Of a DNA stretch of 64,000 nt, positions 34,807 through 41,820 are shown piece after piece. The stretch covers positions 1,612,001 to 1,676,000 of the forward strand of contig NZ_JBBOCT010000001.1 of the NCBI RefSeq assembly GCF_038002605.1, in the 5' to 3' direction. The DNA comes from Bacillus sp. FSL K6-3431. Lineage in GTDB: Bacteria > Bacillota > Bacilli > Bacillales > Bacillaceae_C. Positions within the stretch are counted from its first letter, which is position 1; the number at the start of each line of letters is the position of its first letter. The translations under genes and the position numbers were made by a program. The notes under the pieces were generated by a model. It worked only from the letters and a program-made list of their open reading frames with translations, was not told where the DNA came from and did not search any database.

Positions 34807-35340
34807 TCATTTATGGAATCTCACCCCATCAAGACCAAAAACCAATACTGACAAGTCTTTGCACGCCTTTTCTATGTCTAAAAAAATGGTTCTAACTGCG
34901 ACAGACTGCAATGCACTAATTTCTTCTGCCGTCTTTTTGTCCTCTGAAATGTACATATGGTGTATTGCTGCATACCTTCTGGCATCCTCCGGCTTACCTG
35001 TCATTTCACTCATAATTTTATAGACAGCTAACATTTTGTCAATATAATTAACCATAACTAACGTTTTTTCCTTGCTTCGCTTAATGGATTCTAGTTTAAA
35101 CTCTTCTGAATCTAGCAGCGTCCATTCTATTTCGTTTTCGATATCTTTCAGTTCTAGTTTAATATTCTTGCAATGTTTAACGAATGATCGGTAATTCCTA
35201 AGAAGCAATTTAACGTTTCTTAATCTGCGGTCATGTTTTCTTTTTTCTTGTTGTAATTTTTCTTTTTCTAGAAATTCTAATGCAGTCTGAACTGCTGTTT
35301 TCGTAATTGCATCTATATGTTTATCATTCAATGTTAGCAT
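34807..35340 (-). CDS. ArpU/RinA-type phage late transcription regulator
   Basis: A 177-residue helical protein at the junction between replication and packaging genes. The C-terminal half has a sigma-like helix-turn-helix (IHHMYISEDKKTAEEISALQSVAVRTIFLDIEKACKDLSVLVFG) typical of ArpU/RinA regulators that switch on terminase and structural genes. The N-terminal half is charged and helical. It overlaps the SNF2 helicase stop by 7 bases. Confidence 0.75.
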   Translation of the reverse strand: MLTLNDKHIDAITKTAVQTALEFLEKEKLQQEKRKHDRRLRNVKLLLRNYRSFVKHCKNIKLELKDIENEIEWTLLDSEEFKLESIKRSKEKTLVMVNYIDKMLAVYKIMSEMTGKPEDARRYAAIHHMYISEDKKTAEEISALQSVAVRTIFLDIEKACKDLSVLVFGLDGVRFHK

Positions 35341-36698
35341 GTTATTTCCTCCATTCTTGCTTTGACAGCATCCATCAATGCATCCTGTCCTTGTTCTTTT
35401 CCCTGTAAAACTTTCAACACCTGTTCATCTACGGAATCCTCCACAAGAAGATGGTGGACGATAACACTGTTCTTTTGTCCTTGCCTGTCAAGTCTTGCAT
35501 TAGCTTGCTGATACAATTCTAGACTCCATGTAAGCCCAAACCATACGATGATGTGCCCACCGTCCTGTAAATTAAGTCCGTGCCCTGCTGAAGCAGGATG
35601 TGCAATTAAAAGTGGAATTTCACCTTTATTCCATCGCTCAATAGAATCGTCTTGGTCTAATTCTTCTGCAAATTTAAACTGCTTCCGGATCCGATCTCTA
35701 TCGTGCTTAAAACTGTAAAACAATAGAATCGGTTGACCTTGGCTTTCCTCGATGATCTCTTCTAGGGCATCTAACTTCCGGTCATGGATATGTACCGTGT
35801 TCCCTTCATCGTCGTAAACTTCACCGTTTGAGAGTTGAAGGAGCTTGCCCATTAATCCCGCGGCATTATTCGCTATCACGTCTTGTTCTTCAAATTCAAG
35901 CAGCTTATCTTTTTCTAGCTTTTTATAGACCTCACGTTCTTTCGCATTCAGTTGAACGCTGATAACGTTATCGACTCGTTCAGGAAGCTGTAGGTAGTCT
36001 TTCGCCTTCATGCTGATGCAGATATCGCTAATCTTGTTGTGTATTTCATTTTCGGCACCGTCTTTAGGCTCCCAAGTATAAACGATAAACTTTGACGGAT
36101 CCCGACGTCCTGGATTGAAATACATATTTCTGAATCCTGTGATCGTCGTACCTAGTCGCTCGCCACGATCAAGCAAATAAAGCTGTGGCCACAAATCTAT
36201 CAAGCTATTCGGTGCTGGTGTTCCAGTCAATCCGATGATCCGGTTAATCAATGGACGAACTTTCCGTAGCTGCTTAAATCGTTTGGCTGATGGAGACTTG
36301 AAACTGGAAAGCTCGTCGATCACCACCATATCGAATGGCCACTTCTTTCCGTAATGCTGCACTAACCAATCTACGTTTTCGCGATTAATGACATATAAGT
36401 CTGCTTTTGCTTCAAGGGCTGCCAATCGAGTTTTAACAGGTCCTAACACTTTCGACACTCTCAGATATTTTGTATGTTCCCATTTTTCCGTTTCTCGGGA
36501 CCAAGTATCTTCTGCAACTCGTTTTGGTGCAATAACTAAAACTTTATGGACGCTGAAATAGTCATGTAGCAGATCGGTAATAGCCGTTAGTGTTGTAACA
36601 GTCTTACCAAGTCCCATGTCTAGGAAGAGTCCAACAGCCGGTTTCTCAATCACTTCGTTGATCGCATAAGCCTGATAACTGTGTGGTACGAATTCCAT
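35334..36698 (-). CDS. SNF2-family DEAD/DEAH helicase
   Basis: A 454-residue superfamily 2 helicase/translocase. Motif I GLGKTVTTLTA, motif II VIDELSS (DE-S form), motif III TGTPAPN and motif VI QANARLDRQGQ are present. Such helicases occur beside VRR-NUC nucleases in many phage replication modules. The ATG at 36698 follows GAGGAGG; the longer reading starts inside that site. It overlaps the VRR-NUC gene by about 50 bases. Confidence 0.88.
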   Translation of the reverse strand: MEFVPHSYQAYAINEVIEKPAVGLFLDMGLGKTVTTLTAITDLLHDYFSVHKVLVIAPKRVAEDTWSRETEKWEHTKYLRVSKVLGPVKTRLAALEAKADLYVINRENVDWLVQHYGKKWPFDMVVIDELSSFKSPSAKRFKQLRKVRPLINRIIGLTGTPAPNSLIDLWPQLYLLDRGERLGTTITGFRNMYFNPGRRDPSKFIVYTWEPKDGAENEIHNKISDICISMKAKDYLQLPERVDNVISVQLNAKEREVYKKLEKDKLLEFEEQDVIANNAAGLMGKLLQLSNGEVYDDEGNTVHIHDRKLDALEEIIEESQGQPILLFYSFKHDRDRIRKQFKFAEELDQDDSIERWNKGEIPLLIAHPASAGHGLNLQDGGHIIVWFGLTWSLELYQQANARLDRQGQKNSVIVHHLLVEDSVDEQVLKVLQGKEQGQDALMDAVKARMEEITC

Positions 36699-36960
36699 GA
36701 CATACCTCCTCAATCCTTGGGATGGAATCTACAACTTCAACCAAGAAACCCAATGCTTCTAAATCCTTTTTACGTTTCAACTGTAAAGGCCTTAATTTCT
36801 CTCCTGGCTTTTTCAGTTCTGCAAATATAACTTTTCCTCCTGGTAACAGGACTAACCTATCTGGTACTCCTGCCATCCCCGGGCTTGTAAATTTTAATGC
36901 TTGCCCACCAATATTTTTAATAGCTTTCGCGAATTTTCTCTCGAGATAACTTTCCAACAT
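36646..36960 (-). CDS. VRR-NUC domain nuclease
   Basis: A 104-residue stand-alone VRR-NUC endonuclease of the PD-(D/E)xK fold. Key elements are GVPDRLVLLPGGKVIFAELKKPG (catalytic Asp, Glu and Lys) and the following helix (RPLQLKRKKDLEALGF). Related enzymes cut branched DNA such as Holliday junctions. The ATG at 36960 is chosen; the upstream GTG lies on the ribosome site. Downstream it overlaps the SNF2 gene. Confidence 0.85.
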   Translation of the reverse strand: MLESYLERKFAKAIKNIGGQALKFTSPGMAGVPDRLVLLPGGKVIFAELKKPGEKLRPLQLKRKKDLEALGFLVEVVDSIPRIEEVCHGIRTTQLSGLCDQRSD

Positions 36961-36969
36961 TAAGATCAC

Positions 36970-37295
36970 TTCTCTTCTCTGAAAATAAAGGGTGTCAACA
37001 ATGTCAACGAATTTTTCCTTATATCCCTACACGTATACGGATATAAGGATATTAAGAATATATATACGTGTATATGGGTGTGTATTTTCTTATTTCTTAT
37101 ATTTACTACTTTAATAGAATATATTGTTGACATTGTTGACAGTAGCCCTTAACCCTTTGCCCCTATTGACTTCAAGCCGTCAACAATAGGTGTCAACAAA
37201 CTATTTTAAATGGTTGACATTGTTGACGCTCACTCGTTTAGGTGTCAACAAACTTTTTAAATGGTTGACACCTAAAACAGACTTTGTTGACGCTA
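36970..37295. other. Iteron-rich candidate phage replication origin
   Basis: Non-coding gap between VapE and VRR-NUC genes. It holds eleven GTTGAC/GTCAAC copies (at 36994, 37003, 37126, 37135, 37179, 37192, 37213, 37222, 37244, 37264 and 37286). TGTCAACAATGTCAAC at 36993-37008 and its exact inverse at 37126-37141 enclose a very AT-rich, unwinding-prone segment. A ~31-base direct repeat starts at 37189 and 37241. Iterons plus AT-rich DNA beside the primase-helicase are the usual marks of an origin. Confidence 0.65.
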
Positions 37296-39779
37296 TTAAT
37301 CTAAGAAACTTAACTCTTCAACTTCCTTTTCTTCGACTCTTATATATGCTCTTTGAGTGCCTATTTCAGGACCAAAACGAAGGTGCCCTGCTTTGTTTCC
37401 GTCATGCTGTTTCCAACCAGGCATCCTTCTTAAAATCGAATTTATTTCGCGTCTATCCATCATTGGGAACTTCTCGGGACGTCCGTTTAAAAGCTCCATC
37501 CATATTTCAAGAGCACATACTCGATCCCGTTTAGCAGCTCCATCTGATCCCATGTCAAAAGCATCATCGAAAAAGCTTTTACGTTCATCTATAGGCAAAT
37601 CATTAAAATTTGAAGGTACTAATCTATCAAGGTGCTCTTGAATCATCCCAGTTAGAGGGCTTTCTTCTGAGTGCCCTTTCTGAATTTCCCACATTTCCTT
37701 TTCCAGTTCATTTGATAGGTATAGCTGCTCCCCATCTTTAAAACACTGAACAGCTTCAGCCCATATCTGCCCTATCTCTTCTTTCATTAATGAGTGCCAG
37801 GGCTTTTTCACTTCCTGTTTACCTACTGGCATAACCCAAAACCTTCTATTACCTGTCTGATCCCTTAAAAACTCTACGTCATTTGTCGTTCCTATGAACA
37901 CGCATTGACGGGGAAAATCAGTAACGTGGCGACCATATGCCACCCTGAAACGGTCCACTCTCTTAGTTAAAAAGTGTTTAATCGATTCTACATCAGCTTT
38001 ACGGGTAGCCGACAGCTCCCCCATCTCCACGATCCAAGCGCCTTGCAACTGTTCATAAGCTTCTTTACCTGTCACACTCGTTAGCGAATCACTAAACCAT
38101 TCATTGCCCATACGACCGAACAAGGAGGATTTACCAAGACCCTGTGCACCGACTAGCGTTAACATGTAGTCCATTTTGCAACCGGGATTAAAAACTCTAG
38201 CAACGGCTGCAGTAAACGTCTTTCTCGTCACAGTACGATTCAGAACATTATCTTCCGCACCCAACGTGTCAATCAATAACGAGTCCAATCGTTCCACACC
38301 ATCCCAAGACAAACTGTTCAGGTAATCACGAACGGGATGGAATTTATGCGCATGGAATACTTGGGCCATTGCGTCCTGAGTTTTTAAAACAGAAGATAAC
38401 TTATAAACATTTTCTAAATAATTCCGCAAACCGGCTTCATCAAAATCATTAAAGAAGTCGTTAGAACCAACGGCTTTCCTCCAAGGAAGATCATCTTTTA
38501 CCAAAGCGCGCTGCGCGAACTCGTTCAAAGCAAACTTACCTTTTAAGTTCGGATCATTCTCCAAAATAAGAAGAAGGTTTGTCCTGGTATCTTCAAAACC
38601 ACCATCTTTTTTTATCGTGAGTTTCTGCATCCATTTGGTATCTTTTTTCTCAGTGCCTTCTATAGAAGGAGTTTCTACCTCATCGCCAAAATCAAACTCT
38701 GCTTCTGCCAATCGATTCTCGACAAGCATCTGTTTAACAAGACCGTCATTTTGAGCCATCTTAGACATAGCTAGTGTGGAAGGCATACGAGATATAGGCG
38801 TTCCTTCTTTCGCTTCATCGTCTAAGGCATTAAATTTATGCAGCCGAACCAAGTCAAAACTATTAACCAATAATCCACTGCATGGATCCGTACCATGATG
38901 GGAGTAAGCGAACTTACCATCTTCGTATAAAACCAATCCACCGGCTGTACTTCCTTCATTAAATGAATAGCGCCCATCTGAATGAACAGAATACCGATCA
39001 GATAGAAATTCCTCAATTGCTGATTCTACGGAATATGCCCGACAGAAAGCTCCTATCATCCCAGGCTTACCATGTGGATCTCCTTGCCTGTCAGCCATAC
39101 GTTTCTGCACTTGTTTCTGCCTAGATGATTCTGGCCACTCTAGAGGATCCCGCCAATCAACGTAACGAGCTAGGATATCATCGGGATTTAACCATTCCGA
39201 ATCTTGCACATGAAACATATATTCAGCGTCACTTGCAGTTGATGGCCAATACATTAAACGGTGCGGCTCATAGGTTGTATCATCGAACATATCAATGCCA
39301 AGATCGGCTGCTAACCGTTTTGCGATAGCCACATATTCTTCAGCAGAAACAGATCGATTTAACGGAATAACCAGGCGAATCTTTTGTCGATCAGGTTTAT
39401 GCGAATGAGTGGAATAAACAAGACAAGCATTGTCGAACATCATTTCAACGATGGGCCAGAAATCACCTTTAACGAAATCCGCATCTAACGTAACCACTTG
39501 ACGCCAGCCAACGGAATCTGCTTTCCGGCGACCACCTTTTAATGATCCACCAACGAAACCACCGACATCCTTTACAGCGCCTTGTTCTTTCTTGGACATC
39601 TTTTGATAATCTGCATATGATTCCGGCGTCCGAGTTGTTTGCATCAGTTTCCGGACGAAATCGGACCATAGCACTTCCGTGTTCTTCCAAGACAAGGAAG
39701 TCCGGCTGTTCGCAACCGAGATCACGAACGAGCCGTCATGTTGAATATTTAAAGTTTGTATTTTCTCCGGTTTCACCAC
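37296..39779 (-). CDS. VapE/D5-like primase-helicase
   Basis: About 827 residues. The N-terminal part looks like an archaeo-eukaryotic-type primase (VTLDADFVKGDFWPIVEMMFD, then YSTHSHKPDRQKIRLVIPL). The C-terminal half is a VapE-family P-loop ATPase: GAQGLGKSSLFGRMG (Walker A), WIVEMGELSATRKADVE (Walker B region) and QCVFIGTTNDVEFL (sensor). It should unwind and prime phage DNA at the adjacent iteron region. The GTG at 39779 has AAGGAG eight bases upstream; the earlier TTG at 39803 is rejected because it overlaps that site. Confidence 0.88.
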   Translation of the reverse strand: MVKPEKIQTLNIQHDGSFVISVANSRTSLSWKNTEVLWSDFVRKLMQTTRTPESYADYQKMSKKEQGAVKDVGGFVGGSLKGGRRKADSVGWRQVVTLDADFVKGDFWPIVEMMFDNACLVYSTHSHKPDRQKIRLVIPLNRSVSAEEYVAIAKRLAADLGIDMFDDTTYEPHRLMYWPSTASDAEYMFHVQDSEWLNPDDILARYVDWRDPLEWPESSRQKQVQKRMADRQGDPHGKPGMIGAFCRAYSVESAIEEFLSDRYSVHSDGRYSFNEGSTAGGLVLYEDGKFAYSHHGTDPCSGLLVNSFDLVRLHKFNALDDEAKEGTPISRMPSTLAMSKMAQNDGLVKQMLVENRLAEAEFDFGDEVETPSIEGTEKKDTKWMQKLTIKKDGGFEDTRTNLLLILENDPNLKGKFALNEFAQRALVKDDLPWRKAVGSNDFFNDFDEAGLRNYLENVYKLSSVLKTQDAMAQVFHAHKFHPVRDYLNSLSWDGVERLDSLLIDTLGAEDNVLNRTVTRKTFTAAVARVFNPGCKMDYMLTLVGAQGLGKSSLFGRMGNEWFSDSLTSVTGKEAYEQLQGAWIVEMGELSATRKADVESIKHFLTKRVDRFRVAYGRHVTDFPRQCVFIGTTNDVEFLRDQTGNRRFWVMPVGKQEVKKPWHSLMKEEIGQIWAEAVQCFKDGEQLYLSNELEKEMWEIQKGHSEESPLTGMIQEHLDRLVPSNFNDLPIDERKSFFDDAFDMGSDGAAKRDRVCALEIWMELLNGRPEKFPMMDRREINSILRRMPGWKQHDGNKAGHLRFGPEIGTQRAYIRVEEKEVEELSFLD

Positions 39780-39803
39780 GTGAACCTCTCCTTCGCCGGA
39801 CAA

Positions 39804-40004
39804 TCACTCCGATCTATTGTTGCTTTCTTCCTTTTCTACCTCTACTTCAATTCTATCAACATATTTTTTTGATTTCGATAAGCCCCATCCAGTAAAATCC
39901 ATACATTTCTTAACAGCTTTAAGTTTGCCCTCAGTTACTAAAACTCTTTTAACTTCTCGTTTTCTCATGATTACTTTAATTTCCACTAAACCCCAAAAAT
40001 TCAT
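39804..40004 (-). CDS. Small phage protein with ribosomal L7/L12-like C-terminal motif
   Basis: A 66-residue basic protein. GKLKAVKKCMDFTGWGLSKSKKYVD has the spacing of the helix-loop-helix of the L7/L12 C-terminal domain ([21 protein letters not shown] type). Small proteins of this sort are found in phage early regions; whether they touch ribosomes or translation factors is not known. It overlaps the upstream gene by 4 bases. Confidence 0.6.
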   Translation of the reverse strand: MNFWGLVEIKVIMRKREVKRVLVTEGKLKAVKKCMDFTGWGLSKSKKYVDRIEVEVEKEESNNRSE

Positions 40005-40357
40005 CCCTCTACCTCCAATGCTTGACGTGCTATCTTAGCTTCCGCTGAGCTATAAATTTCCTTGCTAGCAATGTCTGTTCCATGTGTACCAACATGAACT
40101 ATACCTTTTAAAGCTTCACGTAATTGGGCGTTTTCTTCTTGAAGTGATTCAAATTCCTTCGTTTGTTTTGCAAATAATTCGACCATAACTTTTAACGAGA
40201 TTTTAAGTTCTTCTATTTCCTTCTGCTGTTGTTCAATCAGCTTTTGTGCTGATAACAATTGTTCAGATAAGCTATCAGCCAAATCTATTATTTCTCCTGC
40301 TTCTAAGTCACTGCCCATGATATCCCTTATACGGCCATCTCTATCGTAGTTATCCAT
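40001..40357 (-). CDS. Coiled-coil phage early protein
   Basis: A 118-residue, mostly helical protein with a clear heptad region (SLSEQLLSAQKLIEQQQKEIEELKISLKVM to LQEENAQLREAL, residues about 28-85). It starts inside the end of the zinc-ribbon gene (ATGGATAA overlap). No domain of known function recognised. Confidence 0.65.
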   Translation of the reverse strand: MDNYDRDGRIRDIMGSDLEAGEIIDLADSLSEQLLSAQKLIEQQQKEIEELKISLKVMVELFAKQTKEFESLQEENAQLREALKGIVHVGTHGTDIASKEIYSSAEAKIARQALEVEG

Positions 40358-40523
40358 CAACCTCTACCTCCAACTCAAAATCAGATTGATCAAGCACATA
40401 CGCTTCTACATAACAATTGCAATTAACACATGTCCAATCTCCACCGTTTTCTAAATCCTTAATAACCGAATCTGTTACTCTATGTCCACATCTTGGACAG
40501 AAATTTATTAGCAGATCATTCAT
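40350..40523 (-). CDS. Small zinc-ribbon protein
   Basis: A 57-residue ORF with two cysteine pairs (FCPRCGH, then TCVNCNC about 23 residues later), the pattern of a zinc ribbon, and an acidic C-terminus. The open frame runs cleanly into a 4-base-type overlap with the next gene, which supports coding. A ribosome-like GAGGGTGATCC stands upstream. A role in DNA or RNA binding is possible. Confidence 0.65.
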   Translation of the reverse strand: MNDLLINFCPRCGHRVTDSVIKDLENGGDWTCVNCNCYVEAYVLDQSDFELEVEVDG

Positions 40524-40555
40524 TTTGGATCACCCTCTTTCAAAAAACATCGCAC

Positions 40556-40584
40556 TTTACAAATATCGGAATATTTTATATAAT
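40556..40584 (+). promoter_or_regulatory. Strong plus-strand sigma-A promoter inside the early operon
   Basis: TTTACA (40556-40561), a 17-base spacer and TATAAT (40579-40584). It points against the surrounding genes and leads to the short unit at 40590-40777. Confidence 0.8.
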
Positions 40585-40671
40585 TACCCTGTAACAAAAT
40601 GCGAGACTGGGTTCCCCTTAAGTCTAAATGACATAAGTGGAAATCCTACCCACTCTAAAGGGTGAACTGCC

Positions 40672-40764
40672 ATGGAAATCCTGATAAAAATCAAGGTTTC
40701 CAGTGGATTGCTTTCCTTCTTAGGAGGGCTAGCAACTCTACTGGCAGCATTACTCAGCTCATAA
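40672..40764 (+). CDS. 30-residue hydrophobic peptide of a self-contained structured transcript
   Basis: ORF of 30 codons with AAAGGGTGA eight bases before the ATG. The product begins with a short basic part (MEILIKIKVSS) and continues as a hydrophobic leucine/alanine/glycine helix to the end. It has its own promoter and terminator, giving an RNA of about 190 bases. A near-perfect 13-bp stem with an AAAA loop (40673-40702) begins at the start codon. Upstream, AGTGG/CCACT (40636-40654) and ACCC/GGGT (40648-40663) are mutually exclusive pairings; the second would hide the ribosome site. This layout recalls type I toxin mRNAs, but no known toxin family matches. The unit could instead be a regulatory RNA with a chance ORF. 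Confidence 0.55.
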   Translation: MEILIKIKVSSGLLSFLGGLATLLAALLSS

Positions 40765-40777
40765 GAGCTGAGTTTTT
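40753..40777 (+). terminator. Intrinsic terminator of the short plus-strand unit
   Basis: Perfect CTCAGCTC-ATAA-GAGCTGAG stem followed by TTTTT on the plus strand only. It overlaps the peptide stop codon and the end of the opposing MazG-like gene. Confidence 0.88.
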
Positions 40778-41046
40778 GCTTTTTCTTCTAGCACTTGTTC
40801 CGCGATCGCCACGGCTACGGCTGCCACTTGAATTAGTTCTTCATAAAGATTGTCCTGGTCTGAATCTTTACTCCACTTTTTACCTTTCTGCATAGCCTGA
40901 GCAACTTCCCCGACTTCTTCCATGAGGATCATTAACCAAACACCGTATGAATGACGCTGTAAGCCCCATTTTTTAAGCTGTAGATATCGCTCATCGTAGA
41001 CAGCATCAAGGACTTCATTATTGAGTTTTAATTTTTGTATATCCAT
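40759..41046 (-). CDS. MazG-like nucleotide pyrophosphohydrolase
   Basis: A 95-residue protein of the all-alpha NTP pyrophosphatase superfamily. The metal-binding motif EEVGEVAQAM and the later YEELIQVAAVAVA carry the four acidic ligands (EExxE, then ExxQ/D). Phage versions clean the nucleotide pool or change alarmone signalling. It reads head-on against the short peptide transcription unit, overlapping its last bases. Confidence 0.8.
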   Translation of the reverse strand: MDIQKLKLNNEVLDAVYDERYLQLKKWGLQRHSYGVWLMILMEEVGEVAQAMQKGKKWSKDSDQDNLYEELIQVAAVAVAIAEQVLEEKAKTQLL

Positions 41047-41061
41047 TGCTTAATCAACTCC

Positions 41062-41403
41062 TTATTTGTCGTAAAAACCTAAAACTTCCAACAAGCTATA
41101 AAAAGCAGGCTGCCCCATTTTTAAGGCCTTCTGTAAAACTCGCCTATTAATCTCACATTCCAGAAGAAAAGTAACTTCACTTAAAGACATATCTGGACCT
41201 TTACATAGAATGCTTTGAATCTTTACATCGTTTGGGATATCTAGCACGGCACTTAAATCGCGTAATTCTTCAAATACAGAACAGCCACTACAATTCCTCA
41301 CCTGTTCAGTCAAAGATCTGCTGACTGTCTCGTATTTGGGGCACCCTTTACATTTATCTAGAAGATCACCTATCTGTATACGAGCAGCCTTTTTATCCAC
41401 CAT
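41062..41403 (-). CDS. Phage protein with N-terminal zinc-finger-like cysteines
   Basis: A 113-residue protein whose N-terminal half has two CxxC pairs (CKGCPKY and CSGCSVF, 16 residues apart), a possible zinc finger of the type found in sporulation and phage regulators. The C-terminal half (LSEVTFLLECEINRRVLQKALKMG) looks like a helix-turn-helix. It could be a small regulator. The ATG at 41403 overlaps the previous stop (ATGGTGGATAA). Confidence 0.6.
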   Translation of the reverse strand: MVDKKAARIQIGDLLDKCKGCPKYETVSRSLTEQVRNCSGCSVFEELRDLSAVLDIPNDVKIQSILCKGPDMSLSEVTFLLECEINRRVLQKALKMGQPAFYSLLEVLGFYDK

Positions 41404-41809
41404 ATCGATCAATCTCTGCAACGGGGATGTGCTGAAAGCCTTGAAAATGTATAGTCAGATCTTCAAACTCCAAGCACCCTCCTGTTTTGGGTCCTGTTTG
41501 ATATTCAAGGCATAAAACTCCATCCCGAAAACTGACTTTCGCATCAAGTTTCCTGAGCTTCTTTACAAAAGATTGATAAGCTTTAAAGTTAATAATCACA
41601 CCTTCAATCTTTACCGGTAGAACCCTCGAAACCTTAAACATTTTTTGGATATCTTCTAATCGATCAAGCATTTTGTTTACCGCAACAGGTCTGTCATGAA
41701 CCCTCTTATGCGCTGCCTTAATCGTGCTAGCTTTTTTCGCATAAGATTTGCTTGCTGACTTCATTTCATCTTTTAACTTTTCAAAGTCACCTTCTATAAT
41801 TTTCAACAT
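41393..41809 (-). CDS. Hypothetical phage early protein
   Basis: A 138-residue protein with an N-terminal charged helix region (LKDEMKSASKSYAKKASTIKAAHKRVHDR) and a C-terminal beta-rich part (VSFRDGVLCLEYQTGPKTGGCLEFEDLTIHF). The ATG at 41809 follows AGGAGTGAT. It lies between the polymerase and a zinc-finger-like protein in one operon. No family recognised. Confidence 0.6.
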   Translation of the reverse strand: MLKIIEGDFEKLKDEMKSASKSYAKKASTIKAAHKRVHDRPVAVNKMLDRLEDIQKMFKVSRVLPVKIEGVIINFKAYQSFVKKLRKLDAKVSFRDGVLCLEYQTGPKTGGCLEFEDLTIHFQGFQHIPVAEIDRYGG

Positions 41810-41820
41810 GAGGATCACTC

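Noticed and set aside
36993..37291. Repeats between VapE and VRR-NUC as a CRISPR array
   Set aside because: Repeats are 6-16 bases, in both orientations and at uneven distance; no constant spacer length and no cas genes are present.
37190..37534. Plus-strand open frame covering the iterons and the end of VapE
   Set aside because: It begins in the repeats, has no ribosome site and runs antisense to the conserved VapE C-terminus.
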